Shown in pieces: positions 33,634 through 46,396 of a stretch of 64,000 bases of DNA. The notes under the pieces were generated by a model. The model was not told the origin of the DNA and did no database searches. It saw only the letters and a program-made list of their open reading frames with translations. Position 1 is the stretch's first letter; each line of letters begins with the position of its first letter. The stretch is from contig CP021225.1 of NCBI GenBank assembly GCA_003999685.1, positions 124,001 through 188,000 of the forward strand. Direction: 5' to 3'. Source of the stretch: Taiwanofungus camphoratus (taxonomy: Eukaryota; Basidiomycota; Agaricomycetes; Polyporales; Taiwanofungaceae). A program made the translations under genes and the position numbers.

Positions 33634-36600
33634 TCATGAAGAACCCGAGGACGCATTACTTCGATGATCTGGATTCGCAATAAACAGGAAAGGTTTGGGG
33701 GCCACTCCATAGCCACTGATGCGGTCCTTCTTGGAGCGGAGCGCCGGCGGTGACTTCGCAGTCTCTTCCTCCTGCGTCGTCCGTCTCTCGAACGCCTGTA
33801 CGCGGGCCGCCACTTGTCCCCCCGTCGTGAAACGCTTGGAAGGACTTGGTCGATCAGAAGCGGCAGTGTACGGGAAACTCGAGCGCAGCGGCACATCACG
33901 GGCTGACATCTCAACAGGCGACCGGACCAAATTTCGCAAAATCGCTCCAGGGCCAGCAGGCTCATCGCGCCCGCCCAATTCGAGCGGCGGAAGCAGTGGC
34001 CGATGCGTCGCCGGCAGCTCAGTACTGTCGCTCTCAGCACTCTCCGTGCTCGGGCCGCCAGAGTGCGAGGTTACGGTGCTCTTCTGCACGATATCCATCG
34101 TGCGGCCCATCTTTTCTACCATTTCTGAATTCGCCGTTCGCGCCGTCTGCAACGACGACGCCGAGCGGCCGTGCTGCGTGCTCGAGTACATGTGGCGGCG
34201 CCGACTGGGCGTTCGGGACGGCGGCGAGTCGCCTGCAGCTGAATAGGTCGACTCCTCGATGGGGACGAGGCGCGGCGGGGGATTCGGATCCCGGAAATCT
34301 AGCGGCCTCTGCACCCTGCTGGCATCGCTTGCACGGCGGTCAAGAAGCGGCGCCTTCGCGAATCTGGTCCACCAGCTGTTCGATCGGCGCATCGGCTCAG
34401 AGGGCAGGGGATTCGCATCTATAATAGAAGAGGGGCGCGGAAGGGGAGAACGGGACGTGTCTAGCGAGCTGCGTGACTGGCCGGCGGAGGAGCCGGGAGG
34501 CACATGCGTGGTCCCGTGAGACGAGTCGGATGTCGTAGTAGGGTCAGATACCGTAGGTACTGAAGGTAGCTCTGAGACAGGCGATAATCGAGCGAGGTCC
34601 ACAGTGGCAGCCGGTGCTCTAATGTAAGCATACGGCCGGGGAGGGGGGTCAGCAAGGGACGGCGGGCCCTCGTCCGCGACATCCTCATCAAAATACTCTC
34701 CCGGCAGCTTGTAGTTCTCGATCTCGTCATCGGCAAAGGGATCATCATAGTACAAGTGCGCGGATCCGTGAGAGGGCTGTCGCCCGCCTTGCGGCCGCGA
34801 AGCCGCACGCGAGACGGCTGCAGAGCGAATCAGGCCCACGTCGTCCAAATAAGGCTCGTAGGGCCGCTCTTTCTCCCACCACGACGTGGACCGCGACCCT
34901 GCACTCGCTTCCCTCGACCTGGTACCGCGCGAGCCGGCGGCATAAGCGAGCATGGTGCCCCCCACCGAGCGGAGCGATGCGAGAGACCCGTACATCATAT
35001 CGCCAAAGGTGGGGTGTCTTGCAACTGAGCTCCAAGACGACTGTCCGCTGCTTGCCTCCCTGCGTCCGACATACCATGGGCCAGTGTCGAAGTGGCGGGA
35101 ATCCTCATCTGCTAGCATGTCGCGCCGTGCTTGGTGGTGCACGGGTGCGAGTCCTGGCACGATCGCACCGAGCCTGCTCTTGACATTCAGGACAACCGGG
35201 GGTAGATTCTTCTCTCGACTGCCTGCAACGGGAATGGCGCCGGCTAGGTGCGCACTGCTGTCATCGTCATCGGTCCCGCCAAGCATATGGAAGCTGTTTT
35301 GGGAATGGTGCCGCCTCAGGTACCATGCAGTCGCAGTGGTGCCTGCCAGAAGCCCCAAAACGCCAAAGACAGTGCCCAGGGCAATACTCGTGGCGTGGCT
35401 TTTGGACGAGGCGCCAGCCGCACTGCCATCGCTGTTACTATTGCCGCCATTTCCGGAGCTGCCCCCGTGATTATCACCGCTGCCTCCGCTGCCAGGAGTC
35501 CCAGATGAGGAGGGTCCACCCCGTACTGTGCCCGAAGGTCCTGACCAGCTGCCGGACCATGCGGCCGTTTGACCAGAGCCTGAAGGATCGTTTGTTCCGG
35601 TAGGGTTCGTTGGAAGTGGACCTGACAACGTGGTGATTGTTGGACTGGTCACAGACGAAGGTGGGGTATAACTGGTTAGGAAAGACCCTGAGGCGATGTT
35701 GAAAACGTGCAGGGCAGCAGGCGCTGGCCCATTGGACGCATATCCTACAGTGTGTCAATTTGTCCATGAATGGATTGAATGGAAGACGAGATATATTGCA
35801 CTCTAAACCTACCGAACCCAAATATAACTTCAGAACCTAGTCCAACGGCAAAATGATCACGCCGGGGACCTAATTGGGATAATGCGCCGACGGCAGTCCA
35901 GACCATAGGACTCTGTGTGGTGTCCAAGATCCAGCCGTCACTATAGGTTGTCTGCATTTGCGCATCGGCACCACCTTGGATCAAGATCTTCCCACCATCG
36001 AGCAATGTCGAAGCAAACCCACGGCGTGGGGAAGGTAGGCTTGCATCAGACACGGAGAGCGTCGACCAACTCGGAGTGGACTGGGTGGTATCCAATATCC
36101 ACACAGTGGTGAGAGGCAGGAGAGTGTCCTGAGACTGACAGTAGCCGCCGAAGATAACCAATGAGCCATTCGGCATGACGATCGCGGCATGTCCGTATAT
36201 GTCCGGAGGGCCGTTCGTGGAGGGCAATTGGGTGAACGAAGGGGTGGTCGGGTCGAACACATAATGGTCAGAGAACGCAGTACCCGACCCGTCTGTTTTC
36301 TCGCCTCCGATCAGGTAGACCTTCCCGCCAGTAGGTGAAGCAGAGTGATACATGCGACGCAATGGCTCGCCAGCCCAGGATTGTGCCTCCCCGTACCATA
36401 CGGGAGCCAAACGATTGTTTATGTTGACAAGGCCCGCCGAATTCGCGCTCTCGGGTAAGGCGATGCCAGAGTTCGGTCCTGGATCTCCACCGAAGAGTAA
36501 CAAAGTGGATGAATTGAATGTGGACATTGTATGCCATGATACTGCAGGTCCCTGCGATGAGGAACAATTAGAGCATCCGCCAACATAGTCCCACGGCGGA

Positions 36601-36888
36601 GATGAAAGATTGAATGAGGAAGTGAGGGATATCGAAAGCAGGTCGTTGTTTGTAGGCGCAGAGGTGTAGGAATACGAGTTGTACTCGTCTGTCCTGCCGC
36701 CCTGAACAAACAGCACGTCCTCGACGAGAGCGGTTGCCTGTCCCCATCTACATAATATCCCGTCTAATTAGCAGTTGACGTGAGCATGCATGTTCAACTG
36801 ACCTTGGAATGGCGGTATACTGCGCAGTGCAGAAGTCATGCACGAGAAACAGAACGATGAGTGCGCGCCGTAGGGCTGTATGCGACAT
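33634..36888 (-). CDS. Kelch-repeat single-pass membrane protein with long cytoplasmic tail
   Basis: Three exons. The first (from 36888) encodes a signal peptide, MSHTALRRALIVLFLVHDFC-TAQ. The second (about 36750-35818) is a kelch/galactose-oxidase-like propeller with blades such as ALVEDVLFVQGGRTDEYNSY, STLLLFGGDPGPNSG, GGKVYLIGGEKTDG, GSLVIFGGYCQSQD and GGKILIQGGADAQM, plus Asn-linked sites. The third encodes YASNGPAPAALHVFNIASGS, a Gly/Ser-rich stalk, one membrane helix (SIALGTVFGVLGLLAGTTAT), then WYLRRHH and about 560 residues of Ser/Pro-rich cytoplasmic tail ending NASSGSS at 33634. Known: kelch propellers bind proteins or sugars. Inference: a surface receptor-like or wall-linked protein of about 1040 residues; ligand unknown. 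It lacks the copper ligands I would expect of a galactose oxidase, so enzyme activity is unlikely. Confidence 0.87.
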
Positions 36889-38839
36889 TGTTGATGATGT
36901 TTGCGAGGGTATGAAGGTGCACAACTAGGTCTAGAAAGAATACATATGAAGTTTATCGTTATAATAGTCGTCAGTATCGTGAGGGCAAGTTGAGCCGTGC
37001 ACAGTGGAGAATGGAGTAGCCTCGGTCGAACCGAGGTCGGCCTTGTTTGGACTTGTTACATTCAGAAGCCGTTGCCCTCGTCCCTCGCCGTAAGTAAATA
37101 TTCCATAAGATTGATCTTATCGCTCGGCCGCGGCCTCAAGCTGACTAGGCCGCTTTGCGTAAGCTTGTTCAAGCGTTCACCTTCTGAGCTCTAATACTTC
37201 ACCTCGCCCTAGTGGCAAGTTCAATGACTACGGCCTCAACCCAAGTCCTTTCTCTGTCTCAATGAGCTAGTTGCAGCGGCCAGATGCACACACGAAGTGG
37301 GTTGATCAAGTTGGCAGCAGAAACCAATGGCGTTTCCGGTTGAAGATACTGCTGTGGTATAGACTGGCACGGAAGAGCGGAATTCGATGAAAGGTCGAGC
37401 TCATCAATGCTGGGTGATATGCACGGATCAGGATGTCCTCTGGACCAGCCAGGGCAAGTAGTCATATCATGCAGTATCTTTGAGTGACAAGCGGTAACGG
37501 CTGTGTCAGGCAAGATGGGCGGTCATCAGCGACTTGAGGTGTGTTCAGAGACGTCTGCGTCGATAAAACGAGGAAGCCACGCTGTAAGTCACAAGGAATC
37601 TATGACCAATGCATTGCAGTAGACTACTGTCCCTTGGTGCCGGAAGCCTCACCTGCGTCGCAGGCAAATCGTCTATTGACCAGTATCTGGTTACATACAG
37701 TGCTGTACCATCATGAGACAGTTGCCTTGTTGCCCTCCCTTCGTATAAAGCCATATACCGGACGGCTTAAGAGAATTGATGCGCTCCTAGACCTGTGAAG
37801 GGATCTGAGACTGATGAAGCTTCCATGCGCGCGATTTCATGCATCTTTACGTTGCTCTACGAGTCAGAACTGCCGCTGTGCTATGTCGAGAAGGGTTGGA
37901 CTCACGATGTCTGCCTTTCTTGTCGGGACTTACACAATTCTAATCGAATATCAGTTTCCAAGCCATTGCCCTCAACCAGGGAGACGACTCCGGCAACGAG
38001 ATCCGAACAAGAAGAAAAGGCAGGCAACGGTTGCGGAAGATGGGATGGAATGCAATCCCTGGTGTAAATAGTCAAGAACTTACACGAGGGTTAATCTCGA
38101 GGTTCAGAACGCCTTTCTTTCTTTGCGACCACCTGGAGACCTGTATAATCCGCACTTCTAATGGGCAAGACCAGAATTTCGATGCAGAAATAACAGAAGA
38201 CAGCATAGCGGTACCAGCAAGCGGGCTGGGGTTCAACCCCATACTTACAACTGCTCACAAGGAATGATTAACTAACCAGAAATCATACGGAATGACCTTC
38301 GAGTAATATCTGTCCGCACGTACTCATGTTTCAATATTGAATTTTACCTTTACTCAAACACTGTTCTCCCCGGCTACGCTTCCATACGGCGGAGTGATCT
38401 ACAGAAAGGCATAACACAAAATCGACGACTGCCCGATGCATGTAATGCGAGAAAACATATCTGTCACAGTTACCTAATTGTCATAATTGCACGATGAGGG
38501 CGCTGAACTCATCGGAGACAGAAACATATTTCGTGTTGGATACACGTAACGCCGCTGGAGCGACATACCATGCGCTATACACGCAGCTGGCACCTGTCCG
38601 ACTCATCTGCTCCCGTGCTCACAACAATCTTCTGCAGGGCTCGCGTGCTGAAGATTTGGAAACCAGTCAAACAAGTGATGGTAGACGCATCTGTCCCAAT
38701 GCAGTGGTTCCTACAGATCTAGGCGACACAGACGCCGAGAGTAGTGCTGAAACCGGGGATATGCGACGATGCTTAAGTGGATCCCACGCTTGAGCAGCAT
38801 GCGTCCCAAGGACAATATCAAGCAGAGATACCAGATCTC
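36889..38839. other. Intergenic, no gene recognised
   Basis: About 2 kb. The right neighbour of the kelch start is its promoter. Open frames at 37541-38270 are short and show no motif. Confidence 0.4.
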
Positions 38840-39256
38840 CATGAGCCGAAAGTTCGACAAGAAGGACAAATCATGCCAAAGTCCAGTTCGTCGAGTCGGC
38901 TGAGGCGGACTATAGCAGACCGGCGACCGAGCCTAGGGTCGGCGACGTCTGCCAGCCAGCGGATCTTACCAATCAACAAGAGCAAGAAAACCTGGGCGAG
39001 CTGCCACTTAGAACACTTCCATCCGACTGTAACGCGGATGAGTGCACAATCAACTCATGTATGCCACTGTTCTGAGGACGCGATGTCAAAGACTAACCTC
39101 TTTCAGGATTGCAAGAGATCGATTGGATAAGAGGAACATCGCATTGTATACCCTCCAGCGGTCAGCAGAATTAATAGAAAGCCACGCTTTCCATGATACT
39201 CCGAGTAAGCTCGACCGGAAGTAGTTGGGAGGCCATTCCAATTGAGTTTTGAGGTT
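38840..39256 (-). pseudogene. Eroded F-box protein gene fragment
   Basis: On the minus strand an ATG at about 39236 gives MASQLLPVELTRSIMESV, the classic start of a fungal F-box (LPxEL..I). The following SADRWRVYNAMFLLSNRSLA and ILKEV are in another frame, so a frameshift of one or two bases lies between them near 39180. A good GTTAGT donor follows ILKEV, and after a GTTACAG acceptor an open frame continues with GKIRWLADVADPRLGRRSAI to about 38840. Known: F-box proteins link substrates to SCF ubiquitin ligases and are a large, fast-evolving family in Agaricomycetes. Inference: a recently broken copy, or a sequencing indel. Confidence 0.35.
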
Positions 39257-39886
39257 CAAAGGGGAAAACAAAGTAAAGTATTAGAACAGACTGACGTCGT
39301 TCGATATGAGAATGCAATAGCACGACTGAATACAGGAGAGTGGTCACGTACTGGATCACGGGAGAGGAGATCACATTGGTACCATAGGCGGTCTCGGGAA
39401 TCTTGGATGAATGGCTCAAAGGGAAGTCAGGCATTGAATATTGAGACTTGGTCTTTCCTCTATATTCCGATATACATTGCCAGTTTTCAAAGCTTTGAAT
39501 TTTGGTCGCTTCCTCTACAGCAAAGTTGTTTGCACCCTGGCCACACTAGTGATAAGTTATAACAGCAGGGAATTTGCCTGCATTGTCTCCACGTACGTCT
39601 TCCTCGTGCTTGATAGCCTAAGCGGTAGTTAGCTGGCCGTTACTTGGTCGCTGCTATAGGGTATCGAGAATCGCGTGCTAATAGTGCACCTGAATGTAGT
39701 GGGTAATCATCAATGTATATTACAGAGGATGGGAAAAACTAGATATACAGGCAGCTAATTATTTCAAGGTGTCCATATGTAGTCCATGTCCTTCAACGCA
39801 TCGTGAAGATTATACTTTCCCAGAATATCGTTTGTACGCACTTACACCACCAATGCTAAGACAATGATAAACAAGCGACTCAGCCA
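39257..39886. other. Intergenic, nothing recognised
   Basis: Spacer between the F-box fragment and the 3' end of the J-domain gene. No supported feature. Confidence 0.4.
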
Positions 39887-41719
39887 TCACAACTTCCGAT
39901 ACACGGCCTTCTTCAGATTTTGCCACCGCGAGTGATGTGATTTATCCCCCTCAGGGAACACAAATTTCCACCTACAATATCTATATGAGGAGCAAACGCC
40001 TCAAAGACACGACCATGCACGTACCTGACTACCAGATCGCCTTTGCCTATAGTCCTATCGCCTTTGCGGACAGGCATACCGGCTCCGACAATGCGAGTCC
40101 CATCGGCACCTTCCACTAGCGTGCGAGGTATCGGCAAAGCGAACTCTTCGCCATCTAACCCGTGCACGTAGACCTCCTCATCAGGCTCTATCTCGCGGCC
40201 ATCACTTGATGAGTACAAGTAAGGGCGCGAATGAGTGTCAGCCCATGGGACCTGCACCAGCACAACGAGGTCGTCCTCAATCCTCGTAAAATGAGGATGT
40301 GGCGCTTCCTCCACAACGAAAACGATATCCTGAAACGAGCCGTCCTTGCGTTCATTGCCCACACCTGGCACTCTAATCCTCGTGCCTTTGCGCCATCCTG
40401 GAGAGATGTTGATATCGATCTTCACACTCTGAGTCTTTCCGGACCACAGAGTGCGTGTGATGCGGTAGTGATGCGCAGCGCCGCTGTACAGGTCTTCCAG
40501 GGTGACTTGAAGGGGAAAGATCCAGTCTTTCGTCAGATTGCCTACGGACCTTGGCGATCGGAGAGGATGGACAGGGGTTCCGAGGTCAACGAAATCATAC
40601 TCGTCTTCTTCAAGCTTCGACCTCTTGTGAGAGGAATGGTATTTTGAGTGATAGTAACCACTGAAAGGTCTTGTTTAAGTAACATTAAACGGTCCTTTTA
40701 ACAGGAAACGTACCTATCGTCCGACCACTGATCCGCATCACGCTTGTGATGAGAGAACGCATAATGTTCATAAGCGTCATGACTAGACCGTGGCGAAGTT
40801 GAGTGGCCGTGAGCGTCATGACTAGACCGTGGCGAAGCTGAGTGTCCATGAGCGTCATGTTTAGGAGAGAGCGGAATAGAATGTCCGTGTGCGTCTCCTT
40901 TGGTATGTGAAGAGGGAGATCGTGCGTGTGCGTCAGATTTGAGATGTGACGATGCAGCGTGTTCATGTGTGTCCGATTCCGAGGGTGAAGATGCAGATTG
41001 GTGTCGATGTTCTGTGTGCGGCCTAGTTGGGCGTCCACGGATATCATGTTTGGGATACGATGAACCATTGGTCGGAGTAGACGGGGTCCCCTCTCGGGAT
41101 GACTCCCCGGGATGCCTGAAAATTTTGGATGAACACATTTTAAAGACCTTGTGGCATATATGGGCGCCTCTACCCACCTGTCCTTCTCTCGCGTGAGCTT
41201 TGTCTTTTGTTCCAAACCTGCGAAACCATCATCGCCATTTGAACTTTGGGAAGAGGCGCGTGAGGATGTAGAAGCGCTCGAAGAAGAGGAGGCGCTCGAA
41301 GAAGGGGGTGTGCTCGAAGAAGACGAGGTGCTCGGCGTGGACGTTGGCCATGGGAAGTGGCGTGCAAAGGACTTAAGACCTGACTTGCCCCGCTTACGCT
41401 GTTGACATTCCTCGAGCAATGCCCGATAGGCCTCGCTGACCTGCAAGTTGGTATAATAAACAATGGTATTCATAGGTGGAATGACGAAAGGATGAAGCCT
41501 ACTTCAATGAATTTTTGCTGCGCTTCTTCTTTGTCGGTAGTATGGCGGTCGGGATGCCATTTCAAGGCCTACGACAAACCTATGAGCAAAATGAACGATA
41601 CCAGCAATAGCGCAACCTACGAGTTTCTTGTACGCCACCCTTATCTCTTCCTCCCCGACATCATCGGATTCGAGTTCCAGGACTTCAAAGTAATTCTTGT
41701 TCGCGATGGCTACGGGCAT
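39887..41719 (-). CDS. J-domain co-chaperone (DnaJ class B-like) with His-rich repeats
   Basis: Starts MPVAIANKNYFEVLELESDD at 41719. The J domain follows: EEEIRVAYKKL, intron, ALKWHPDRHTTDKEEAQQKF with the HPD motif, intron, SEAYRALLEECQQRKRG. A Ser-rich linker leads to six tandem 13-residue repeats of the form DAHGHSxSPRSSH (40740-40973). After an intron comes the substrate-binding domain: VTLEDLYSGAAHHYRITRTL, DINISPGWRKGTRIRVPGVG, FVVEEAPHPHFTRIEDDLVV, GKGDLVVRWKFVFPEGDKSH. The end is KKAVYRKL, stop at 39887-39889. Known: Sis1/DNAJB1-type proteins deliver substrates to Hsp70 and trigger its ATPase in cytosol or nucleus. Odd: the usual Gly/Phe-rich region is replaced by the Ser-rich and His/Asp-rich repeat segment, and there is no zinc-finger domain. 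Call secure; the repeat role is unknown. Confidence 0.92.
40740..40973 (-). repeat. 39-nt tandem repeat, six units, inside the J-domain gene
   Basis: Six consecutive 39-nt units encode DTHEHAASSHLKS, DAHARSPSSHTKG, DAHGHSIPLSPKH, DAHGHSASPRSSH, DAHGHSTSPRSSH and DAYEHYAFSHHKR. The units near 40790-40870 are nearly identical in DNA, so recent slippage or unequal exchange is likely. Confidence 0.9.
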
Positions 41720-44700
41720 TATGAAGGCGCTGAGCAGAACAGAGTCCACGAGATAACGTATGGTTAGTTAGAGGGCGCAAAGAAACTGGAGAGATGACTA
41801 GCACCCACCGCCACTCGGCTACACTTATGTATCTTCAAGTAATCCAAAACGAGGCCGCAGCGCCAAGATGTCATGAGATCTGTTCGACTACGGTAACTGG
41901 TCCAGATTACGGAGGGTGGGCGACAAAACGAGGAATGCGACCCTCTAGATCCGCCTCGTGTCTAACACGCCGTCCTTACCGAGTGGCCGAACAAAGACAT
42001 CTCGTGAGGCGGGCAGTGTCCGTCACAGCTTCCCAGCACGCATGTGTGCTGCTTGAAGGATACAAGGAGGCTGCGCTTGACTTAGACAAGGGCGACTCGC
42101 ACGCATCAAGCCACTGGCCGACATGCAGTGTCTGGGACACAGCAGGATGTCTGGATATTGCTTGTGTGTACGGTAGACCATGAACATTCCGAGATCTGTG
42201 GCTCTGTAAAGACATGTGAGAACTCAAGAAGCGACAGGATCATGTTGCTCTCTTAATGTTTTCCCCTTCATTGACGGCAGCGGAAAGGATCCAGGAAAGA
42301 GAATCCGATTTCTGGACCGCAGCAATGACGGGGACGACACACGAGCGATGCCGAAAATGATACGACACAAAAGACAGCGAAATGAAATCGATATAAATGC
42401 ATACCTACCTCGCAGGCAGATTGTCGCGCGTCGACACAAAGTTGTTGGCAGAAGATCCTCAGCGCACATACGCGTTTACTTGGAAAGAGGTCCGGTAAGG
42501 GGGAATACTTCCCAGCACGTGATAATGACCGATCGCGTTATCTTCCCAGTCTTCAACTTGATTTCAACTTGATTCAGCGCTTACAGGGTTACTCTTGCCC
42601 GACTAGGGACGAACATTCCTTATTGTTTCTGAACGACAGTATGAGTTTGCGACCAATTAGAACTAATGTACTCTTGAATCTAACGTTTGACGTAATCTAG
42701 ACTTCCACAGCGATGTGGAGAGACGATGGTCTGAATCATACTCACCTGTGAACCCTCCATTATGGACGTCCTCATGTCTGTAACAAGCGGTAGTTTGTGT
42801 TTCCCTAAAACAAGCTGCATTTGACTGACGCTGTGGCACAAAGCACAGATAGTTTTTGCACATTGCATATGTGACGTAAAAGTTTCGGGAGATAAGCGGA
42901 TAACTGTGAGCGCATCGAGGAGGCGACGTGAAAAATTCGTGCGTAATTTCAAGGTCAGATCTGCTCTTCGGCAAACGCGGTCCATAATTGCTCCTTGCAT
43001 TTGGTATCAAGGGTGCTTTGCAGGTCTGCACATGTGCTGCGAGACCGTCATCTTCCCGGGATGTGGTCGACTTCTGGCTCTAGTCAACTGCTACCCCCTA
43101 ACAGATGGCAAAAAACCCAGGGCCCCAGTACTTGGATGCTGCCCCCTTGTGTCATGGCTGATACTTTTCATCACTGACCGTCCCATGGTTACCTGTTGGC
43201 GACAAGCCTCAACATGCGAGGGAGTCTAGAAGCCTGATTTGCGCGATGGCATGGGTGGGGTTCCGGCAGCACTGTCCGCGTACGTATTATGTACCGATTA
43301 CTTATGCCTTTGATGAAACCTCACTTGAACACGGGCGTCGGTCGTGGGGATACACGAAGGCCATTGTGCCTATATACCGCAGTGTTTGGGCTGGTCCCTC
43401 ATTTCAGGATACCACATTTTCAACGTCCGTCTATGCCTTATTCCTACCACGGATTAGTAGCATGTGAGCTTCGTACGAATACCTTGCGGATGAATCCTTT
43501 GCAGTTGATAAGGTCCTCACTTGCAGAACACCCCCACGAAGTCTCCTGAAGATCAACTATGAGATTTATCCGCCTGCATTCTGCAATGCCTGTGTCCTTT
43601 CGGCCACCCGTTCCCAACAAGCATGCATGCAGAAGATCCTTTTTTCTGCCTGCCCCTGTCAAAGAGCCTGGACCCAACAGTCGCAATATCTAGGTCTCGC
43701 CCTTAACCTGGGACCCTGCTTGCTCATGAACCAATAGATTTTGCGGCACTCCGCCGATGTTGGCGTAACTGCATGCACTTCGTATATGTGGCCCATCATG
43801 CCTGCAACGTCACCACTCATAAGCCGGCTTTGCCTGACCTTAACCTGTGATCAGCGGAGCAGGTCGAAACACGGCGTGGGTACACTTGTTTGCTTCTCAG
43901 TAACTCGATTATAGAGGGGTGAGCTGTTGAATCCCCACGTACTGATTGTGCAAGGCTCCGAGGCTAGATGTTGATAAGCACTCTTGGGCTATTTGTGAGA
44001 TGGTGCTAACCACTACTAGCTCCCTTTGTACGGTTGCAAACACTTCAAGAAACATGTATGGCTACTCTTCAGACCTGCCTGTACTCACATATCAAACAGA
44101 AGTCCTAATTCGTAAGGTCCGCTCCGCCCAGTTCTAACTACTCATAGGTGCACATCTTCGCTCGTCAGCAGAGCTGGCTATGGTGTCATTTATATATGCC
44201 ATTCAAATGACGATCACTGATGAGATGGACAGATGAAGGTGAGTATTGATCATGTACGTCGGCCCGAAACAGTGATCCTAATCGTCTCCATCACCATGGA
44301 TCATCCAATCCAACTCTCTGCATTCGGTCACCTCAACGGAGTGCCCTGCGGCCCAATATGAATCAATTCAAGCACTCCAATTACAGCTATCGTAACTCCT
44401 GGTCGTCCTTTCTACTCATGTCCAAATGAAGGTTCTTCGTTACCTTTTGCGGATCTTACACATGGGACGAATGTGCTGTGTTCACTTGTATTCGATCAGG
44501 TGTCGCGACCATGTGCGTTGTGCTTATTGATCTTGTCATCTCTTTCCTCCGAGCAGCAATACGTCCGACTGGGAAGCCCGTACAGGTGCAGACCCAATAC
44601 ATCACCAAGGCTGCTACAACAACCGACGACGTATAGCATGGACGATCTGCTATTCAGCCCAATCTGTTTCTCCAACTGGGCCAATAATCTAAGTACGATA

Positions 44701-45519
44701 TACATCACGATAGCAAATCACACATATTCAATACATTTATGTATTGTGAAGAGTGGTATGCTCACCGACGCCGAGAAGTGTCCTTGATCAGGAACATGCG
44801 AACAGGTCCTCCCCAAGTCGTAGACAGGATCCCCTTTATCATAAGTCATCAGGAGATATTGACAGTTGCATGTGTACCAGTCTGTATCGGACTGTCTATA
44901 AATGACAATATCCATGCTGGATGCCTGCTCGCACTCGGTGACGAACAATAATAAGTATGTACCCGCAGGACAAGACGTCCCGAGTATTTGAGCATCCAAC
45001 CAGCTCTGACGTTATACAGGTGTAGAACATCACTGATTCAAAGCTGATGAAAGTCGGTGATAGTACGATCTTGCCTGTAGATTCCAGGTTTCACCAATAC
45101 TCGGCAAAGAGAACGTGAACCAAGCTGCGAGCTTCCACATTTGCTGTTCTATTAAGACAATCAAAGCAACTAAGTTAAATTTGAGTTTTGCTGATGTGTA
45201 AAAAATGAAAGGTCACCTTTCTGGTACCAAATTGGCATGACTTGACTAGCTAGTCAAGTTCTTGCCTTTCGGCGGCTGAAAATGAAGCAGGACAGCCGCA
45301 CACCGGTCAACCTGTAGTCAGCTTGTGCGACCACTGCATGACTACCCTGCAATTTTGGCACCAACGTTGACTGCGCGTTTTGACAGAGAGTGGCCTAGAA
45401 AAGTCCTGCTATGTACTGCAACAGAGAATACAGGTGAATAACAATACAGTAAGTAAAGAGTGTAAGGAGCTTCGCGATCACGTGCTATTTGTCAATGTCG
45501 ACACGCCCTTCCTGTTCAG
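41720..45519. other. Long region without an assignable gene
   Basis: About 3.8 kb. The left end holds the J-domain gene promoter. Two open frames have protein-like wording but no known family: minus 43000-42680 (RTNFSRRLLDALTVIRLSPE, then MQCAKTICALCHSVSQMQLV) and minus 44999-44718 (GTYLLLFVTECEQASSMDIV). The opposite strand at 44740-44950 is just as plausible, so I make no call. No element ends or RNA genes were seen. Confidence 0.35.
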
Positions 45520-46396
45520 CAGCTCTTGTCTCTGGATGCTGATGAGAGCATTAGAAGGTGGTCTCAGGAAAGAGCTAGTGATGTGGATGCTATCCTAGAA
45601 AGCGGGGAATTTTCTTTCGAAGTTGAAACGATTGTTCAAAGCGGTCGGACCCGTCGGAGACATCACTCTCAAGTTTTCTTTGGTCGTGTTGGAGGCAGTG
45701 ACAAGATACTCTGTTTGAAGCTTTATAATAAGCGATTTTTCCCTCTGTCGGACGAGGTCGAAGGACTGCACTTGGCAACTGATATCATTCGACGCGAGGA
45801 GGCCGCCTATACCAAGTTGCATCGTTTACAAGGATCACTCATTCCTCACTGTTTTGGCTTTCATTTGGTAATGCTACAAAGATTTGTATCTGTCTGTTAC
45901 CTCAACATTACTCATCGCGACTACTCTCCAAAGTTTGATTTGCCTGATACTTGGAAAGCTTTTGGCCTACTGATGCAGTTCGTAGAGGGTGAGACTCTAC
46001 AAACATGCGGTATAAACGAGCTATCAGTTGCTGCCCAAAAGGATTTTGTGAGTGACTTCAGGAAAGTAAATTCATAACTACTGATCTGAAATTCAGGTCA
46101 CACGGATGACGCATGCATAAAGAGCTATCAAGTGCGCTGGTATTCACCAGCAGGATTGGCACGCCAGTCACATTATCTGTCCCAGAGTTTTCAATCGCTG
46201 TATTGGTGCGTATGACCTGGAAATAGTCTTTCTGGATTTCGGCTTTGCTGTACAATGGCTAGACGATGACGATGGGACGCCGGTGATGCACCGCATGTGG
46301 GAGACTGCGCTCCACGAGGTACTTGCAGACAAAGCAGACATACACTGGGAAATTGTGTACAAATGCTGGTATCCTTTATCGGAGCCGGCGTACTAG
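45520..46396 (+). pseudogene. Protein-kinase-like gene, apparently broken
   Basis: After an acceptor at 45517-45519 the first exon reads QQLLSLDADESIRRWSQ, then SGRTRRRHHSQVFFGRV and KILCLKLYNKRFFPLSDE, as in the N-lobe of atypical fungal kinases. An intron (GTAATG...CCAAAG, about 45869-45932) joins to FDLPDTWKAFGLLMQFVEGE. The second intron ends at 46096. The next exon has RAIKCAGIHQQDWHASHIIC, a catalytic-loop-like stretch, and then IVFLDFGFAVQWLDDDDGTP with a DFG-like motif, ending LSEPAY at 46396. The in-frame codon 46118-46120 is TAA, seven codons into this exon, so the reading is interrupted unless splicing differs. No start codon was found for the first exon. Known: such shortened kinase-like genes are expanded in mushroom genomes. 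Likely a pseudogene or a kinase-like remnant. Confidence 0.5.

Noticed and set aside
33634-36888. Galactose oxidase enzyme
   Set aside because: Kelch blades are present, but the expected copper Tyr/His ligands and the C-terminal domain of the enzyme were not found, and the protein continues into a membrane helix.
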